From NCBI RefSeq assembly GCF_901933205.1, contig NC_044578.1, forward strand, positions 12,238,501-12,302,500: a stretch of 64,000 bases of DNA. Direction: 5' to 3'. Source of the DNA: Camarhynchus parvulus. Its lineage: Eukaryota > Chordata > Aves > Passeriformes > Thraupidae. The position numbers and the translations under genes were made by a program. Below are positions 49,246-63,400 of this stretch, piece by piece; position 1 is the stretch's first letter; each line of letters begins with the position of its first letter. A model generated the notes under the pieces. It saw nothing but the letters and a program-made list of their open reading frames with translations. It was not told the DNA's origin and did no database searches.

Positions 49246-52200
49246 AAGAAAAATTCATTTTCTGTGAGGAAAAAAACTTCAGTTCCTTGGCATGGACCAA
49301 AGGTATGTATTCTGCCAGCCTCAGATAGTGACAGAGAAGAAACTACTGTATAGAACCACTTGTGTAGAAATGTCACTTTCAAAAGATAATGCTGTATTAA
49401 CAGTTTCCAAGGTTACGAATAGAAAAAGGAAGACATATACATAATGTTTGTTTTATGTCTTCAGAAGATTCTCACTCTACATGTGGCTGGACTTTTAAGT
49501 AAAATCAGCTTCCCCATACTCCACAAAGATTTCACAGAAGACCAGCATGTACTGGGAGAGCTCATTAACTTCCACTGTACACATCAAAGGAGCGCTGCCA
49601 TGAGAAAAACCAGCATGGTTCCAAACAGGAGATAGCAGGCTTGAAGAACCAGCAGTGAAAATCAAGACAAAGAACCAAACCAGGGAAACAAAGGAACTGG
49701 AAGAGTAGATAAGGAGTAAAAACTGGTTTCACTACTTACAAAAAAAAAACACAACCACAAATATTATGCCAAAACTTCTACTTAGGAAGGTAGAGCTGGG
49801 GTCTAACAGGGCGATCAAAATAGATTTACATGCAGATTTTTTTTTCTTGATTCATCCAAGTTTTGAGCAAGTTGCTTAAAATGTTTTTGCATGCTGGTGA
49901 AAAGTGCAGAAATGTACTCAAGTTTCCCTTCCTGGAAATGAGGGTTCATGAGCCACATGCTTAACCAGGTATAGAGGCTGACATGCAGCCATCATGTCAC
50001 CAGGGTGGCAAACTGCAAGGATTTGCATGGGAAGGATCTTGTACAGCTCATCTGCTGCACCTTGCTGTGCAGACAGAACACTTCCAGCTCTGGATTCAGG
50101 TGCAATGGGAAGATGCTACCTTGACCAGAAGAAAACTTCCACGCATAATTTTGTGGGATGCATCTTACCTCTGTTGTGAATATGATTCTTCCTTTCCAAC
50201 AGATTAATATTTTTGACACTATCTTAATGACTGACATATGGAGAAGTCTGGAAAAATGAAAGGATACAAAACAAGAGAAGTCAAGAATACCTTTGCTTCA
50301 GAAAAGTAACAGACTGACTCCTCATAAATGACTGAATTACTAGTTTAGAAATATAATTTAATTGGGAAAAGTTCTGTGAAACACTAGATGAGAACTAAAA
50401 ATGAAAATTTATTAAGGCAGCCCATCCTAACTTCCATAAAGAAGAGGTTTTATAGCTACATTCTGAAATGCTCCTTTAAAAAAAGAAAATCCTCTGTTAT
50501 ATTATATACATAAACAGAAGACATAAAATATTGTTGAACTCTAAATGATATTTCCTATTTGACACAGAGTTGTGCTCAGCAGAACCACAATAACAAGCTG
50601 GCACATTTAGAATTCATTCTGGTTGAGTACAGACAGAATTCATCAAAAGTACTTCAGGCCAAAGTGATTCACAGCCACTAAGAGTCTTGTTTTTTTCCTG
50701 CCTGTGCAACATGGATAAATTGCACAAAGTCTCTCCTGGGAGAGGAGGGATGCAAAAGGGAGAAGGGTGTCCTGCAAACCCCTGTTTCTGCACTCCTTTG
50801 CAGATAGACAAAGACTAAGCCCTAGATTTTATCTTTTTTCTTTTAGAGCTGTAGAAAATACTAAGCTTCTCTCTTCTTTTAGCTTCTCAAAGATGTAGCT
50901 TTCCCAACTTTTCATTAATGGGTGAGAATATGAAGATCAGTCTAGGAAAACTATTCAAAGTGAAAGATGGTAAGAATTTGAGTAAAAGAGTCATAAGAGT
51001 AAGGGAATATGGGAATATTTGCAGAGAGGATCTCAGAATACAGCAGGGCAAAGTTTTCAACACACTGCTCAGTACTTGACAGCACTGAAATGATTCCCAT
51101 GTGTGTTGTGTTACCATTTGTATCTTTTTTGATTGAAATATTAATTCTAGCACTCTAAATAATGGATTTGAGTATCATTATTACTATTTTTAAATTTGAA
51201 ATATTTGAATTCTTTTTCCTTTATCCTTTTTGAATTTAAAGAGCTAAAAAAGTACTCCTGATGAAAAATTTTCCAGCTTCTACTGGTTTGAATTGCTAAG
51301 GGCTTTTTAGCTTAATTTTTAACTCACAATACTGTTGCTTCATTTCTCACTATCAAGCAGAGTGACTTGTCATTTGGTGTGAAGGGCTCAGGAAGGCAGA
51401 ATAGGTGGTTGTACTCGGATATATGATTACAGAAGTACACAGGATAGAGAGCAAAGACTGATGCCATGTAACTTTTCTATGGTTTGCTAACAGAAGACAG
51501 TTTGCTCTCCATCTGATCCATCTTCTGTGTGGGTGCTGGTAGGTTTTTGGCTGATCAGCTGGATAAACATGGTTCTACCTGTGTATTAATGAAACCAAAT
51601 ACAATCTTATTGCTAATTTTGTGAGAACAACAGTATCTCTTTTTGTCTGAAGTTGTTTCTTTTCTTAGCTGAATGACTTTTTTAAAAGCTGAAGATGCAC
51701 ATGTAACTAATGAAAAGTAAAAAGCATATGTATTTGGTAGATCATTCTTTTACATCACATTAATAGGACTTCAAAGAAAAACAAGAAACTATACACATAT
51801 ACACACAACCACCACAAAACCACAACACAATGGCAACAACAACAAAAGAACTCTCAGCCTCTCAATTACAGCTGTAGTTTCTAAGTCCTTGAGAAAAGAC
51901 ATGCAAATCCAAGGGTGGACAGACTTTACTGATGAGTTCTAAAGCCTCAGGCAAAACTGACAGCCCCAGGAACAGAAGAAACAGAACAATTTACTTTTTC
52001 CTTTATGAAGAGTTATCACTAAATATTTATTAATTTTATTAAAGAGTTTTCAAATTTGGCATTGTTTTTTAGAAAATAGTGTTTATATCCTTGCAGAAAA
52101 ACATATTTTGTACATTCTGGAGGACATCTCTGCTAATTAATTTCATTGGTCTCTATCATTGGAGTTCTAATTATATCAAGCTTTAGAGAGAAGAGCTGTT

Positions 52201-52430
52201 TCTCTGGTACCTAGTCAAAACAGACCATGCCTCTGGCTGCTCCCACTTCTGACTCTTAGTAATCAAAGGAGACTTGTGGTCATATCATTTGCAGCAACCA
52301 GGATAGAAATGATTTGGCAGAACTGATGGAGTGAATTTGCGTCACGTTATAATTTTATCCTTAAGTTACTAATTGGTCAGTGCTGTGTTCATTCCAATTA
52401 CTGTTTTTTCTTTTTTCCTTATTAATATGT
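49246..52430. other. Non-coding stretch
   Basis: No gene is seen. Three frames overlap at 49983-50237 on both strands, so none is convincing. A/C-rich low complexity lies at about 51785-51850. Confidence 0.55.
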
Positions 52431-52432
52431 AG

Positions 52433-52589
52433 TGACAGGAGAGAAGAGTGTCTTCCCCCAAGGGTAGAAAGGCCAGCTCAGAGTCTGGAGTGTGACTGCT
52501 GGGTGACATTCACAGGATCCCTCCACAGAAATACCGCGAGGCTGGCTCTGCCTGCCTGGTCTCTCTCCCAAGAAGGACACTGAATTCAG
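52433..52589 (+). other. Weak candidate exon (157 bp), GC-rich
   Basis: A long T/C tract ending in ATATGTAG (AG at 52431-52432) precedes a GC-rich block ending in TTCAG|GTATAA (donor at 52590). One forward frame is open from the acceptor to a TGA at 52581-52583; the other two have earlier stops. It could be the last coding exon of something spliced differently, a non-coding RNA exon, or chance. The composition contrast with flanking DNA is clear. Confidence 0.2.
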
Positions 52590-54012
52590 GTATAAACCTG
52601 CATCTTGGTGTTGGCTCCCTAAAGCCTGCCATTCTTTTTGCTGCTGTTTACTCAAGGCAAAACTGTCACAGAAATTCCTTTAGATCAGTTTTGGAAATGC
52701 TTAAGAACCTTCAAATTAATGCAACTAGAGTGAGTAAATGGCTATAAGTGAAATTGCCACCATATCTAACGTTACTAAATTATATTTGACACATTGATTT
52801 TAGACACTTACCAAGTATAATTAATTTTTTTGTTTTAAATTTTAAAACGACATTTAAATTTCATTTTTAAAAACATTCATATCTTTATATATGGTAATTC
52901 AAACCCTCAAATGTACAGACCTCATCTGTATTTTTAAAAAAATCTTCTCTTTCAATTTGGATACTGATCCATTTTAAAATTATTTCCAAACAGAACTTCC
53001 TTTGAAGCATAGGTGTGTTACTATACACAGTTTAGTTTGCATCTTATTGTGCTATTTCAAAAAGATATTAAAAAAACACCTTAACCATGGAATAATAGCT
53101 ACCTAAACAGAATTTTACTTCAATGGGCTTTTATTTTCTACTATTCATCTACAAATATTAAGGGAAAATGGGCCCTAATATTCCTCAGATTGGACATCAT
53201 CCTTTACTCTCCTATTTTTAAATGTCTTCTCTGATTCCCTTCAACTTTGTAAGTTGTGATTTTGTACTAAAACATAACTTTTTTTTCATGTGTTCTCAGG
53301 ACATGGAAGTGTCTTTCTTTCTTTTAGTATACACTCCAAAAATGCACATATCAAAGTCTTTAAAAGCACTTGGGTAAAAATAATGAATTCAAACAATATA
53401 ATCAATAACAGATAATATTTAATTACATTAAAATGTAATAGAAAACATCTGTCTTCTGAAATCAATCAATTTTTGACCCTCTTTTGTCAGCACATCTAGA
53501 GATGGCTTCTCCCTTCTGACCCTTTTTGTCTTTTTCTCCTTCCCCTAGGCCCTGTTTTTCAAGCCCAAACCAGAAATCAGCTCGTTTGATATGCCTGTCA
53601 TATCATAATTTCCCACCAAGGTGTCTTTCCAGTTGTTCTGGCTTATAATATCAAACGCTCCCTTCAATCCATAACTCTTGGTGGAGAGACCCATAACTAC
53701 TTTCAGTGACATTTTTTTCCTTCTCAGTCTCAAGACAACTGTGCAATGTGAAGAAAAACTTTGTTAGTAACTCTTATTAACCATTCAATATTTCAGCCAA
53801 GGAAGTAGCCCCAGTCCAATAGAAGTAGGAAAAGAACATACAGTTTTTCATAAAACATTCAAAAAATATCATTATTACATATTCAGTACCACTAGTGACC
53901 TGTATTGCTGATCAAATTCCAAAGATTTGCTCGTATTTTTCCACTTTCCAAAAATTATTATTTGAAAGGTAGACACAAGGTGGTACCCATGTTAAGACAA
54001 AGCATGGTGACA
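52590..54012. other. AT-rich non-coding stretch
   Basis: Nothing recognisable. T- and A-runs are common. Confidence 0.6.
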
Positions 54013-54066
54013 TTTTGATGATCCCTGTGGGTCTCTTCCAACTCAGGATATTCCAGGATTCTATGA
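54013..54066 (+). mobile_element. CR1 LINE terminal fragment
   Basis: Only the last 50 or so bases of a CR1 survive or were inserted: 'gatgatccctgtgggtctc', 'ttccaactcaggatattcc' and a tail ending 'attctatga'. This form of the end is the one I associate with songbird CR1. Confidence 0.85.
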
Positions 54067-55474
54067 CACTTGGTGTAACTGACCAAGAGTTGCAAATGTG
54101 AACAAACCATTTCCTGGGGTCACAGTTCCTCTCCTGTGCGTTGGACATAAATTTCCTTCACTACCTTAAGTTACTACACTAAGCAATGATTTTGTTCACA
54201 ACAGATATATTTCAAGACAAAAGATTGCATAAAGTCAAGTTGGGGAGGCAGTATTTGGAAATTCAAGATGCTAAACACTGATTTACAAAGAATGCCTACT
54301 TTTCATATAAATTCTTGTAACTCATGAATGGCAACATTTTATATAGAAACAATTATTTTCTAATTCAATGATAGACAAAACTGTGATGTAGCCCTTTTGT
54401 TCAAAATCATCTGTGATGAGCAATACTTTATATATAATTTTTTTCAAACAATATTCAGTCTCAGTCATAGTGCAAGAATCATCTTTCTTTCTTCTCTATT
54501 AAACTGTATCTGCCCAAGTCAAGAACATATTTCTTTAACAGATTTTTGAAGAGACTGGTAACTGGGCACTTCATCTTCTTTTGCTGGTCTTGTATCCTGG
54601 GCATTTAGCATATACACACCTTAGCAAATTGTGCATGATCTCAAAAACCATGGTTTATTTGACTATCTAGGAGCAAATCAAAATAATTTGGCCAAATGAG
54701 GCACAACCTAAAGTTTCTCATACACAGATATTCGCTGTTCATTGTGTTGGATAGATGCAGTTTTAGAGTGGATATCAAGAGCAGTGACACATTGTACATT
54801 AACCCTTTTACTCCTGTAAGGACAGGCTGCTGGCTGATCCAGATGTCACAATACAGTTGAATTCCTTCACTTCAGGATACAGATAAATTGAACGTGGACA
54901 GACTATATATCTGTCTCAATAATTTATCAAAATGAAAAATTATGAAGAATTAAGATGATAAGCATTGCTGTTATTTAAGAACATTTTTCTATCTTAGGTA
55001 TTTACAGTAATATTATTTTTTCTCTATGGTAGGAGACATATCTTGTCATTTATAAATTAAAAATGGAGTATGTTACATGAACTGAGCAGTAGCACATAGC
55101 TCCAAAGTAGTATTTTTGCCTTTTGCTATATTTGTCCTAATGTTCAACATATAACCTGCTAAGGACTCCAAATTCATTCTTTTTTGCACCTGTAAGACAG
55201 GAACATCTATAACATTGAGACCTGAAATCTCAGTGCTGTGCTTCACCAGCTTGTTAGTATGTAATCTTTGCACCCCAAAAGACAGATTGTTCAGTAAAAG
55301 ACATAGTTGTACATGGGATGGGAAAATTAAGTAAGGGGTGTTTCAAATCCCCAACGCTTTGCTAGTGAAGGATAATTTATGTAGTCAGTAATTATATAAG
55401 ACTCACTCTTTAAAATCAAGATCCTAAATGTAGTTCTCTTCTTTCCTGATTTTTAGATTTTATTCTGAAGCTGC

Positions 55475-55549
55475 AAACAAAACTAAAAAAACAAAACAAA
55501 ACAAAAAAATACAACCCAAAAAAAAAACCCAACAAAAAACCCCAAACCT
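55475..55549. repeat. A/C-rich low-complexity tract
   Basis: Poly-A with AAAAC and CCCAA interruptions. Confidence 0.85.
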
Positions 55550-56920
55550 AGCAGTTAATAAAATATTCTGCACAAATTATGTGAATTTTTCATTAATTTA
55601 CTCTGAATGAAGGATGGAGAGCACTGGTTTTGAATAAAACATATGATCTGGTGATTAATCAAATCCCTTTTCTGATGGAAGCAATAATCTGTCTGCAACC
55701 TGAAGGGTATACAAGGACAAAAATGAATGCAGTGAAGAAAGTAGTATTCCCAGTCTGAAAGCATCTAACACTCATTTATTCAGAGAGAAAAAAGGATATA
55801 TTTTTGTCTTTGAAAAGGATTCATAAATTAAGGTTATGGAGTAGATAACATTAGATATATGTGACCACTGTAGTAATTTAGAGAACTTAACTCTTCATGA
55901 TTCAATTGATCATTTGAGTAAAACCCTTCCTACTAAACAAAATATACCTTTCTTAATTTTACTTATGCAATTTTTTCTATGTCACTATTAATCAGTTATA
56001 ACCATTTTTGAATCAGTTATTCCTTGTAATTTCCCTGCATTTTGTATGACACTATTTCTTTGTCTACTGCTCAAACTTCTATGTATCATAGAAGATGAAA
56101 CCTTTATGAACTCTAAATAAATGAAATCTTTTGTATTGCAGTATAAGCGAATGAGCACCTTCATTTAAGTATTTGTCTTATTGTTTTCCTCTAATCTCTA
56201 AACTGCTAAGAAAATTAGCAGTTTGGAAATTAACACCAACAGGAAACCAGATTTTCCAATAGACAAAACCAGAATTACTATATTAAATCTATAATTTACA
56301 GAAAATAAGAAATAAATCCCAATGAATTAGATGTACTCATGTCACATTATTAATAAATTAATATGAACTTTCATAAGTATAAGAGCAGATTGTGCATTTC
56401 CAGAACATTTCAACTTCCTTTAAAACTCTTATTTCATAGGAGGTGGTCAGCTAAATAAACCAGTTGAAGGAAGCATATTAATTTGCTAAATCAATATGAC
56501 TGTAGCTGAAGTTATTCATGTGCTTAAGCAACTTGCTGGATTCAAAATATGGGACCACATGCATTTCATATAGAGCTTGTACAAAAAGAAATTCCTTACT
56601 GTGTTTCTCCTCTTATCCAGATCAGTCCTCTCAAATGATTTTAGAAATGCTCTGATCATGTATTATATTTCGGGCCCAACAGATTTTGATTTGTGCTGCT
56701 GGAGTCCTTACAGCAAACTGGCAAGTAGCAATTCAATCACTGTTTGCTTAATACCTTTTGAAGCTGCAGTGAAAATACTGATTTCTGGTTAAAAATATCC
56801 AGTGAAAATTAAAGCAGTGATGTAATAATTCCTTTGTCTAAGCAGCTTTGAGATGCCTTATTTTTTTTTAGCACTGGGTAAATTAAAAACTTTATGACAA
56901 TTATATCCTTTTAATTGTAT

Positions 56921-56946
56921 TTTAATTATGCTTTTTTAATTATGCT
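56921..56946. repeat. Short tandem duplication (TTTAATTATGCT)
   Basis: Two near-adjacent copies of the 12-base word separated by two T, with a third, diverged copy (TTTTAATTGTAT) just upstream. Confidence 0.7.
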
Positions 56947-57375
56947 TGTTCTTCTTTAAGAAGAAGGAAGTTTACTACTGGACATTTTTTGGATAATGAT
57001 TATCCTTTAACTGACCTGCTGATTATTAGTAATGTCTTAAATTTTTACTATTGGAGAAATGAGTGGCAGATCTACAACATATTTGCTATGCCAGTGCAGT
57101 GAGTTATGGCCACGAAGACAAATAGAAACATTAGTTCAGCATGAACTGTATAATAGATCTGCCTCAGAAAGGGCAACTGAGTTTCCATTATAGTATATCA
57201 TAATGTTGTCAGCTAATTACCTTCAATACCCTAAAATCTTTACTAGAAAAACATCTCCATCTTTTTTCAGTGACCACTTCATATAGCATTAGTGACATAA
57301 TGACACTGTGTCAAACCCTAAATAAACTATTCAAAATAGATTTATTAAAACAATTGCCAACATTTCAAAAGAAAG

Positions 57376-57401
57376 AGTTTTCTTTCATTTGAAAGAAAAC
57401 T
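57376..57401. repeat. Perfect short hairpin
   Basis: An 11-bp perfect stem (AGTTTTCTTTC / GAAAGAAAACT) flanks the four-base loop ATTT. Confidence 0.85.
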
Positions 57402-60400
57402 GTTCAATGAAAAATTGCCTAGCAATATAGCACATGGGAAAGTATTTAAATCTAATATCAATGTAGGAAGGACAACTGTTTTTTTTTCTATGATCCATCC
57501 TAGTTCTCTCAAAACCACTTTTTGGGTCTTCTAAAATGAAAAACTGGTATTAACACCTAGAATAGCATTTTGTCCAATTTCTTCCTTTCATAGTTATGCT
57601 TGTTGCAGGTATATCTCTGTTTCACAAACCTGTGTCTTGTGCTCAGCAATTTGAAGGTACACTATGTACACCATCTTTTTGATATTAGACAAAGATTCAA
57701 GATTTCTGATTGCACTGAAACAAATGGATTCTAAATATCTCTCCAGTGGATTTAGTGGCCATTGGGTCAACTATTAATTAAATGCAGAAAACTAAAAAGC
57801 ATGGAGTAAATGTTAATCAAAATTTAAGGTGAAAGATGTTTCCAACAACTGCTACTTCTAAAAGATCAAATCTTGAAGTCTATAATTACATATTTAAGCC
57901 TAATTAGGTTGCCTTTGAAGAGAATTTTTGTTCAACTCTGGCAACTCATTAGTGTGGCATATCCAAGGATAAGAAATCCCTTTTGCAGTTAGAAAACAGT
58001 CAATCAGACTCAACAACAGTCATCATAAATATATGAATATATAAAATCTTCATCTTTATCAATTAATGTTTACAGAATGAAAGATGAAAATCACTTTTAA
58101 AAATGCTATTTCTTGCAAACATTAATCTAACAATTCTTTTAAGAGTCTGTTGTGAAGATTATCCCTCTAAACAGCTACAAAATGTCCGCTACAGATGTCT
58201 TCCAGCCAAAGTCACCTGATACAGAACATTACTGTAAATGCCAATGTTAACAATATAATCTGTACAATTAATATAAAATATTAGATTTTTAGGAGGAAAA
58301 ATAAAACCAAAATCCTGTGGTAATTTTCAATATTTTAATGATTAATAGATTATTTCAAGTTATTTTAGGCTAAAGGACAATAGTAAGTTATATATAATTC
58401 ATACACAGCAAAGAATATTGTAAGAGCTCTTATTTTTCCTTAGGGTTTTTATCAACTAACCTCCTCTAGTTTACTTTTACAATTATGACATTACAGAAGC
58501 TCTGGGAAAAAAATAAATAGCAATTTTACAGTATCCCCTGACATTTACTTTTATTCTCTGTTATTCAGTTGCATTAGCTTGTTTAGCTACTGTGACATTT
58601 AATACAAGAAATATATTTTATACATCTTGTTAGAAAGGTCTACCACATATTTAAGGGGATGATGACTAGGTTCTACTAATCTATATTTTAGAAGCTTTTT
58701 ATTCACTCTTCCAAAAAGCTATGTTATGATTCAGATTAAGAAAGCTTTTGCTTGGAGTCCAGACTTGATCAAAAGTACCTTGCCTAGTTGATGCTATAAT
58801 AGCTTTGGTATGATATAATGTTTTTTTCTTCCCTACTTCTCATTCATTTTCCAAACACTTGCATAATGTTTTCAGTTTTCTAATAGCACTGAGGTTTCCT
58901 GATGTGGGATAAAAGGAAGGAAATGGCTAAAATATTATATCCCTACAATACAAAAAGAAAATCCTTCCAGATTAAAAGGCCTGTCATTTCATCATTTCAT
59001 CATTTCAAGTCAGAATTCTTGTGACCAAACTTCTTAAGCTGTCTCCCATAACACAGGACTTTACATGCGTCTTAGAAGGAATTACAGTCCAATAATACCC
59101 ACTGAGATTTAATATTGTTCTTTCTGTTATTTGTGTTTATGTCTAAAATACTCTTCTATGACTGGCTATTGATGGATGAGAATATTGAGCAGCTGCCTCT
59201 TGAGTGCTTACAGGAATCTCAAGGAAAACTGCAGGTTCACCAATATGCCTTTACATAAAAAGGTAAGCTAAGCATTTGCAAGCTCTGCAAAGGCAGAATT
59301 TACTTTACAAGTAAGTGCTGCACCAGGAAATCACAGCTTTTTTCTTAGAATGAATTCAAACCATTTTCTTAGAAAAAAGTTAAATCTGAGTGTTTCTTGA
59401 TTATACTCACTGTTTCCAGCAGGAACCAATCTGGTTGCTTTGCAAGTGTATTTTGGCATTTCCAAAAAATGTAATTTACAGGCCCTGTAAATAAGCTGCC
59501 TTGTTAAACACTAAAGAGATCAATGCCAAAATTACAGATTTCTTAAAAACAAATAATGAAAGCTTTTTCGCATGAATCCAGCATTTTCTAAAGGTTCCAC
59601 ACTAAAAAGAAAACAAACTAAGTAAACAGCAAACCAAAACAAAACAGGTTTTGGATTCTCTATATATTGTGGAAATATCATTAATTAGCTGTGAATTGGT
59701 GTAACTAATAATCTGAGATGGAGAGCTAACACTCATTGAAATATATTGAAAATCCTGTTGGTCTCATAATTATATGAATTCATCCATTTGTTAAAAAAAA
59801 AATCAGCAATATAATGCTACCAAACACTACATTTAGTAAAATTAGCATGGATGTCATGAGAAAGTCTGTGAGAAAGTTTTCAAATAAAAATGAGGCATGC
59901 TGCTTCTCTCAGATTTCAGGCACCAAGTCCTAACCCTTTCCCCTTCTGTAAATTACGTCTCTTATGTATTGCAGTTTTTTTGTTAGACAGTGATGTAAAT
60001 CACTCATAATCAGATAATGTTTTCTCAAGTTTTTAAATTCTTTTCAGTAATTTAATTCAAGAGTCAGTTCCAGAAAGTTACATTCAATAGTGAGTGTTGG
60101 GGGAAGTGTGACTTAACTTGTGAATGACAACCACAATATTTCTAAGCATCCCTGTGATAAATTCTGGTTCCTACTTCTTCAGTATAACATTAACAGAAGG
60201 AGAAAATATTTCACTGCTTGCTGGGTAGAGACTGGTGTTCCAGATACATTAAAATAATGCAACTATTACAGAAAAAGAAAAGAGGGGAAAAATCTTCTCC
60301 AATTCAATAATTTTTATTCTTTTGGCAAGCATTACCTGAAATAAGCATTGCATGATTATTACTTGAAATCTCAGAAAGAATGAAGCAGCTTTTTATTCCA

Positions 60401-63400
60401 AGGAACATATTCAGCCAGCAGGTGACAGGGCAGATGTACCCCTCTCTCTCTCCTACATAGATACATTCATATTTATCTGTTATCTTTTTCATGTAGTATT
60501 TTTGGTTGGTCTACAAACCTGCCCACACCATTAGTTTATATAATGACAAAAAGCACATTTTAGCACACCTGTTTTTCTCCCATATAAATTTAATGAAGAA
60601 GAGGCAGCCTGGAAATGAAGAGCCTTCATCAAGCATAGTACTTTCCCCTTTTAAGTGGTGCTGTTACAATAGCACACATTTTCCCCCACCTTCATTGGGC
60701 TGCATCCTTGTGCATGAACAAAAACTTTTAATCCCTCTGTACACTTCTCTGCCACTCAAGCTCACTTCCCTTCCCCACTCTCTCCTTTTTCAATTATAAC
60801 AGCACAATACTGTCTGTCAGTGGAGTATCTAGGCTATGTTTTGTGCATAATATTTTTAAGGTATGGCCTTTCAATTTAAACAGACAGTACTTCCATTCAG
60901 GTGTTCAACAATTTTCATCTCAATTACAGCATTATCCTTTTCCCTGAACACTTGAAAAATACAATCTTGTCCCATTCATATAGTACAAGATAATTTTAAT
61001 ATTTTTGCCACCTGACCATGTCAGCTCTCTTTCCATATTTCCACCACCTCCCTTCCTCTGCTTTCCTTCCTGCCCTCATTACAACTCACACTTGCCTCTA
61101 TCACCAGGTTTTTTTTAATTTCCCTTTTAGCCTTTCTACCTCACTATCTGTCTACTTTGCTGCTCCTCACTTTCTGTAAAGCCCCAAAAAACTACCAAAC
61201 CAAAGCACCTCATTGTAATCTCTAAATCTCTTTGATTCTGAGACATCAAACACTGTCAGTAGCTTTTATTAACTGTAGCACTTCCAATCCTGAAGAGCTA
61301 TAGCCCTGTTTCACTGAGCATATCTTCCTCTCAGTATCCAAGAAGATAATAATTCCTATTTAGATTGCTGTCCTTCTTTGCTGTTTGCTTCTCACACACC
61401 ACCTTCTTCATGGCTTATAGGTGTTACAATGACTAGAAGAAAGGTCTCTGAGGGCAAAGCACTTAAAGCTGGTGGCTGCCTCAGAAATTGTCGATTACTG
61501 TCATGTCTAGTTTCAGTGAAGAGTGAACTATATGCATTATTCCATTTAAATATTCCTTTCAACTGTGTCTGCTAATGTAACAGTTGTTACAAAAACTAAA
61601 ACCGAGTTAAACACTTTATCATGACTCATCAGGGCATGCAGGGAGAGTACTGCTGCCCCTTGAGGAAAATTACAAATGGTCAGATTCATGACATGACAAC
61701 TTGTCTAGCAAAATGCAGTTTGCAGCACCCAAGCAGCAAAAATAATGCTTATTTAAGTTTTCAGAATACTACCTGAGTAATAAAGCAATAAATAACTTTA
61801 GAGGGAAGAAATCCAGACTTCCTGGAGGAGCCCCAGAAGATAGTTATTTACAAAAGCCAAACTGTTTCTCTAGAAGATACTCTTCTCTAAAGAATGCAAT
61901 GTAGGCAGGAAAAAATACAGAATATGGGATCACGTGTCTGGATTCTGCAGAAAAGTCAGCTGGACAAAAGGAGTAAACGGAGTGCTAACAGCATGCTTAA
62001 GTGATAACAGCATACTTTGTTTTGCGTTTGGGGCTTTTTATTTCTTCAATTGTCTTACATAAATTTTTCTAAGCATAAGGTATATTCTACATATTACAAA
62101 TTATTTCCATGTATTTATTTGACTGGAGGTGGTGTTCAATACAATCAGATAAACCCCTGGCAGTATTAACCAAGCATGTGGTGAACCTGTGTTCTGGTGA
62201 CTGAGGTGTTCAGTTCCTTCAGCATATATATGGGGTGGTGAAAGGTTCTCAGACAAATTCCATTGCCTGTTTAGTAGCTAATATCATAGGCACTAGTGCC
62301 AAATGGGCACTATCATATATAAAATATAAATTGCATGTTATGAAAGAATCTTCAAAGAGTTTTTTTACTCTGTTGTCACGCAAATCATGATGGAAGAAGA
62401 GACTTTCAGGGACAAATAGGGACTATAGTAACAGTCACATGCTGAGAGAATTAATGGATAAGCTGCATTAATCACATTTTCCCCTGGAATTCTACTGCAA
62501 GATGATTTTCTGCTAGGACTACTCTGCTAAGCTTATTGTGGACTTGTCACCTAAGTAGAAGATAATAAGATTCAATCAAAAAAGTGCTTGCATTTTTCCC
62601 TCTCACTGCTGCCAGGATGTATAAAAGGAAACTTGGTTAAGAATTTGATCATATTTGGCAAATGTCACTTATTTCCTACCCACTGGTTTAGAAGTCTGTG
62701 CAGGAGCATGAAGGACTTGGAAAAGAATATTCCCAAGGAGGTGCTATATTATATAACTTAATGCAGCTACAGAGATGGCTCCAATTTTAGCTAGTGCTGC
62801 TGTGATGTCACCAATTGTCTCAAAGATATTTAGAGGAAGGATATTTTGGCACCAGCCCTATACAGTGCTAGTCTGTTAAAATGTAATTCCTGGGTTGGAA
62901 ATGCCTCTTCTAGCTGAAGACAGAGCAAAAGGAGAGAGGGTGCCAGCAGAAATTTATTAAATAGAATTTGAATTTTTTTTTGTCTAAACTAACCACATAT
63001 TTGTTTTAGGCAGCATGTCACAGACTAGTCAGCCATTTCCATTCATTTCTTACACTTTAAGTAGCCTCCATTTATCTATTTACAATTAAATTGGAAATTG
63101 CAAATATGTATTATTTTTGCATTGTGGGCAATACCTCTTTATATCTAATTGAATACACAGGCAATAATACAGTCTCTCTGTGTTGTTGTTGCTGCAGTTC
63201 AATAAACCAACAAGCTTTTGTGGTTTATATCATCTGCAGAAAACCAAAGCTGAATTACAGCCCTGCATTCAATCTTTGTGTTGTGTGCAGAAATTGCCAG
63301 TTTTTCAGAAAGTGCAATTTAGAGACACGGGATCTAGAGACCTATAAAGTGTATTTCTACATGTCAGTGCCAACAGTCAAAGTCATGAGTATTCAAAAGA

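Larger units (their letters stand above)
54067..57370. other. AT-rich non-coding stretch
   Basis: No gene is seen. It holds an A/C-rich tract (55475-55549) and a local duplication of TTTAATTATGCT at 56921-56946. A 71-codon frame at 56577-56792 has no domain. Confidence 0.6.

Noticed and set aside
49983..50237. Three overlapping open frames, two plus and one minus
   Set aside because: Mutually overlapping frames of similar size with no domain are typical of a locally stop-poor stretch.
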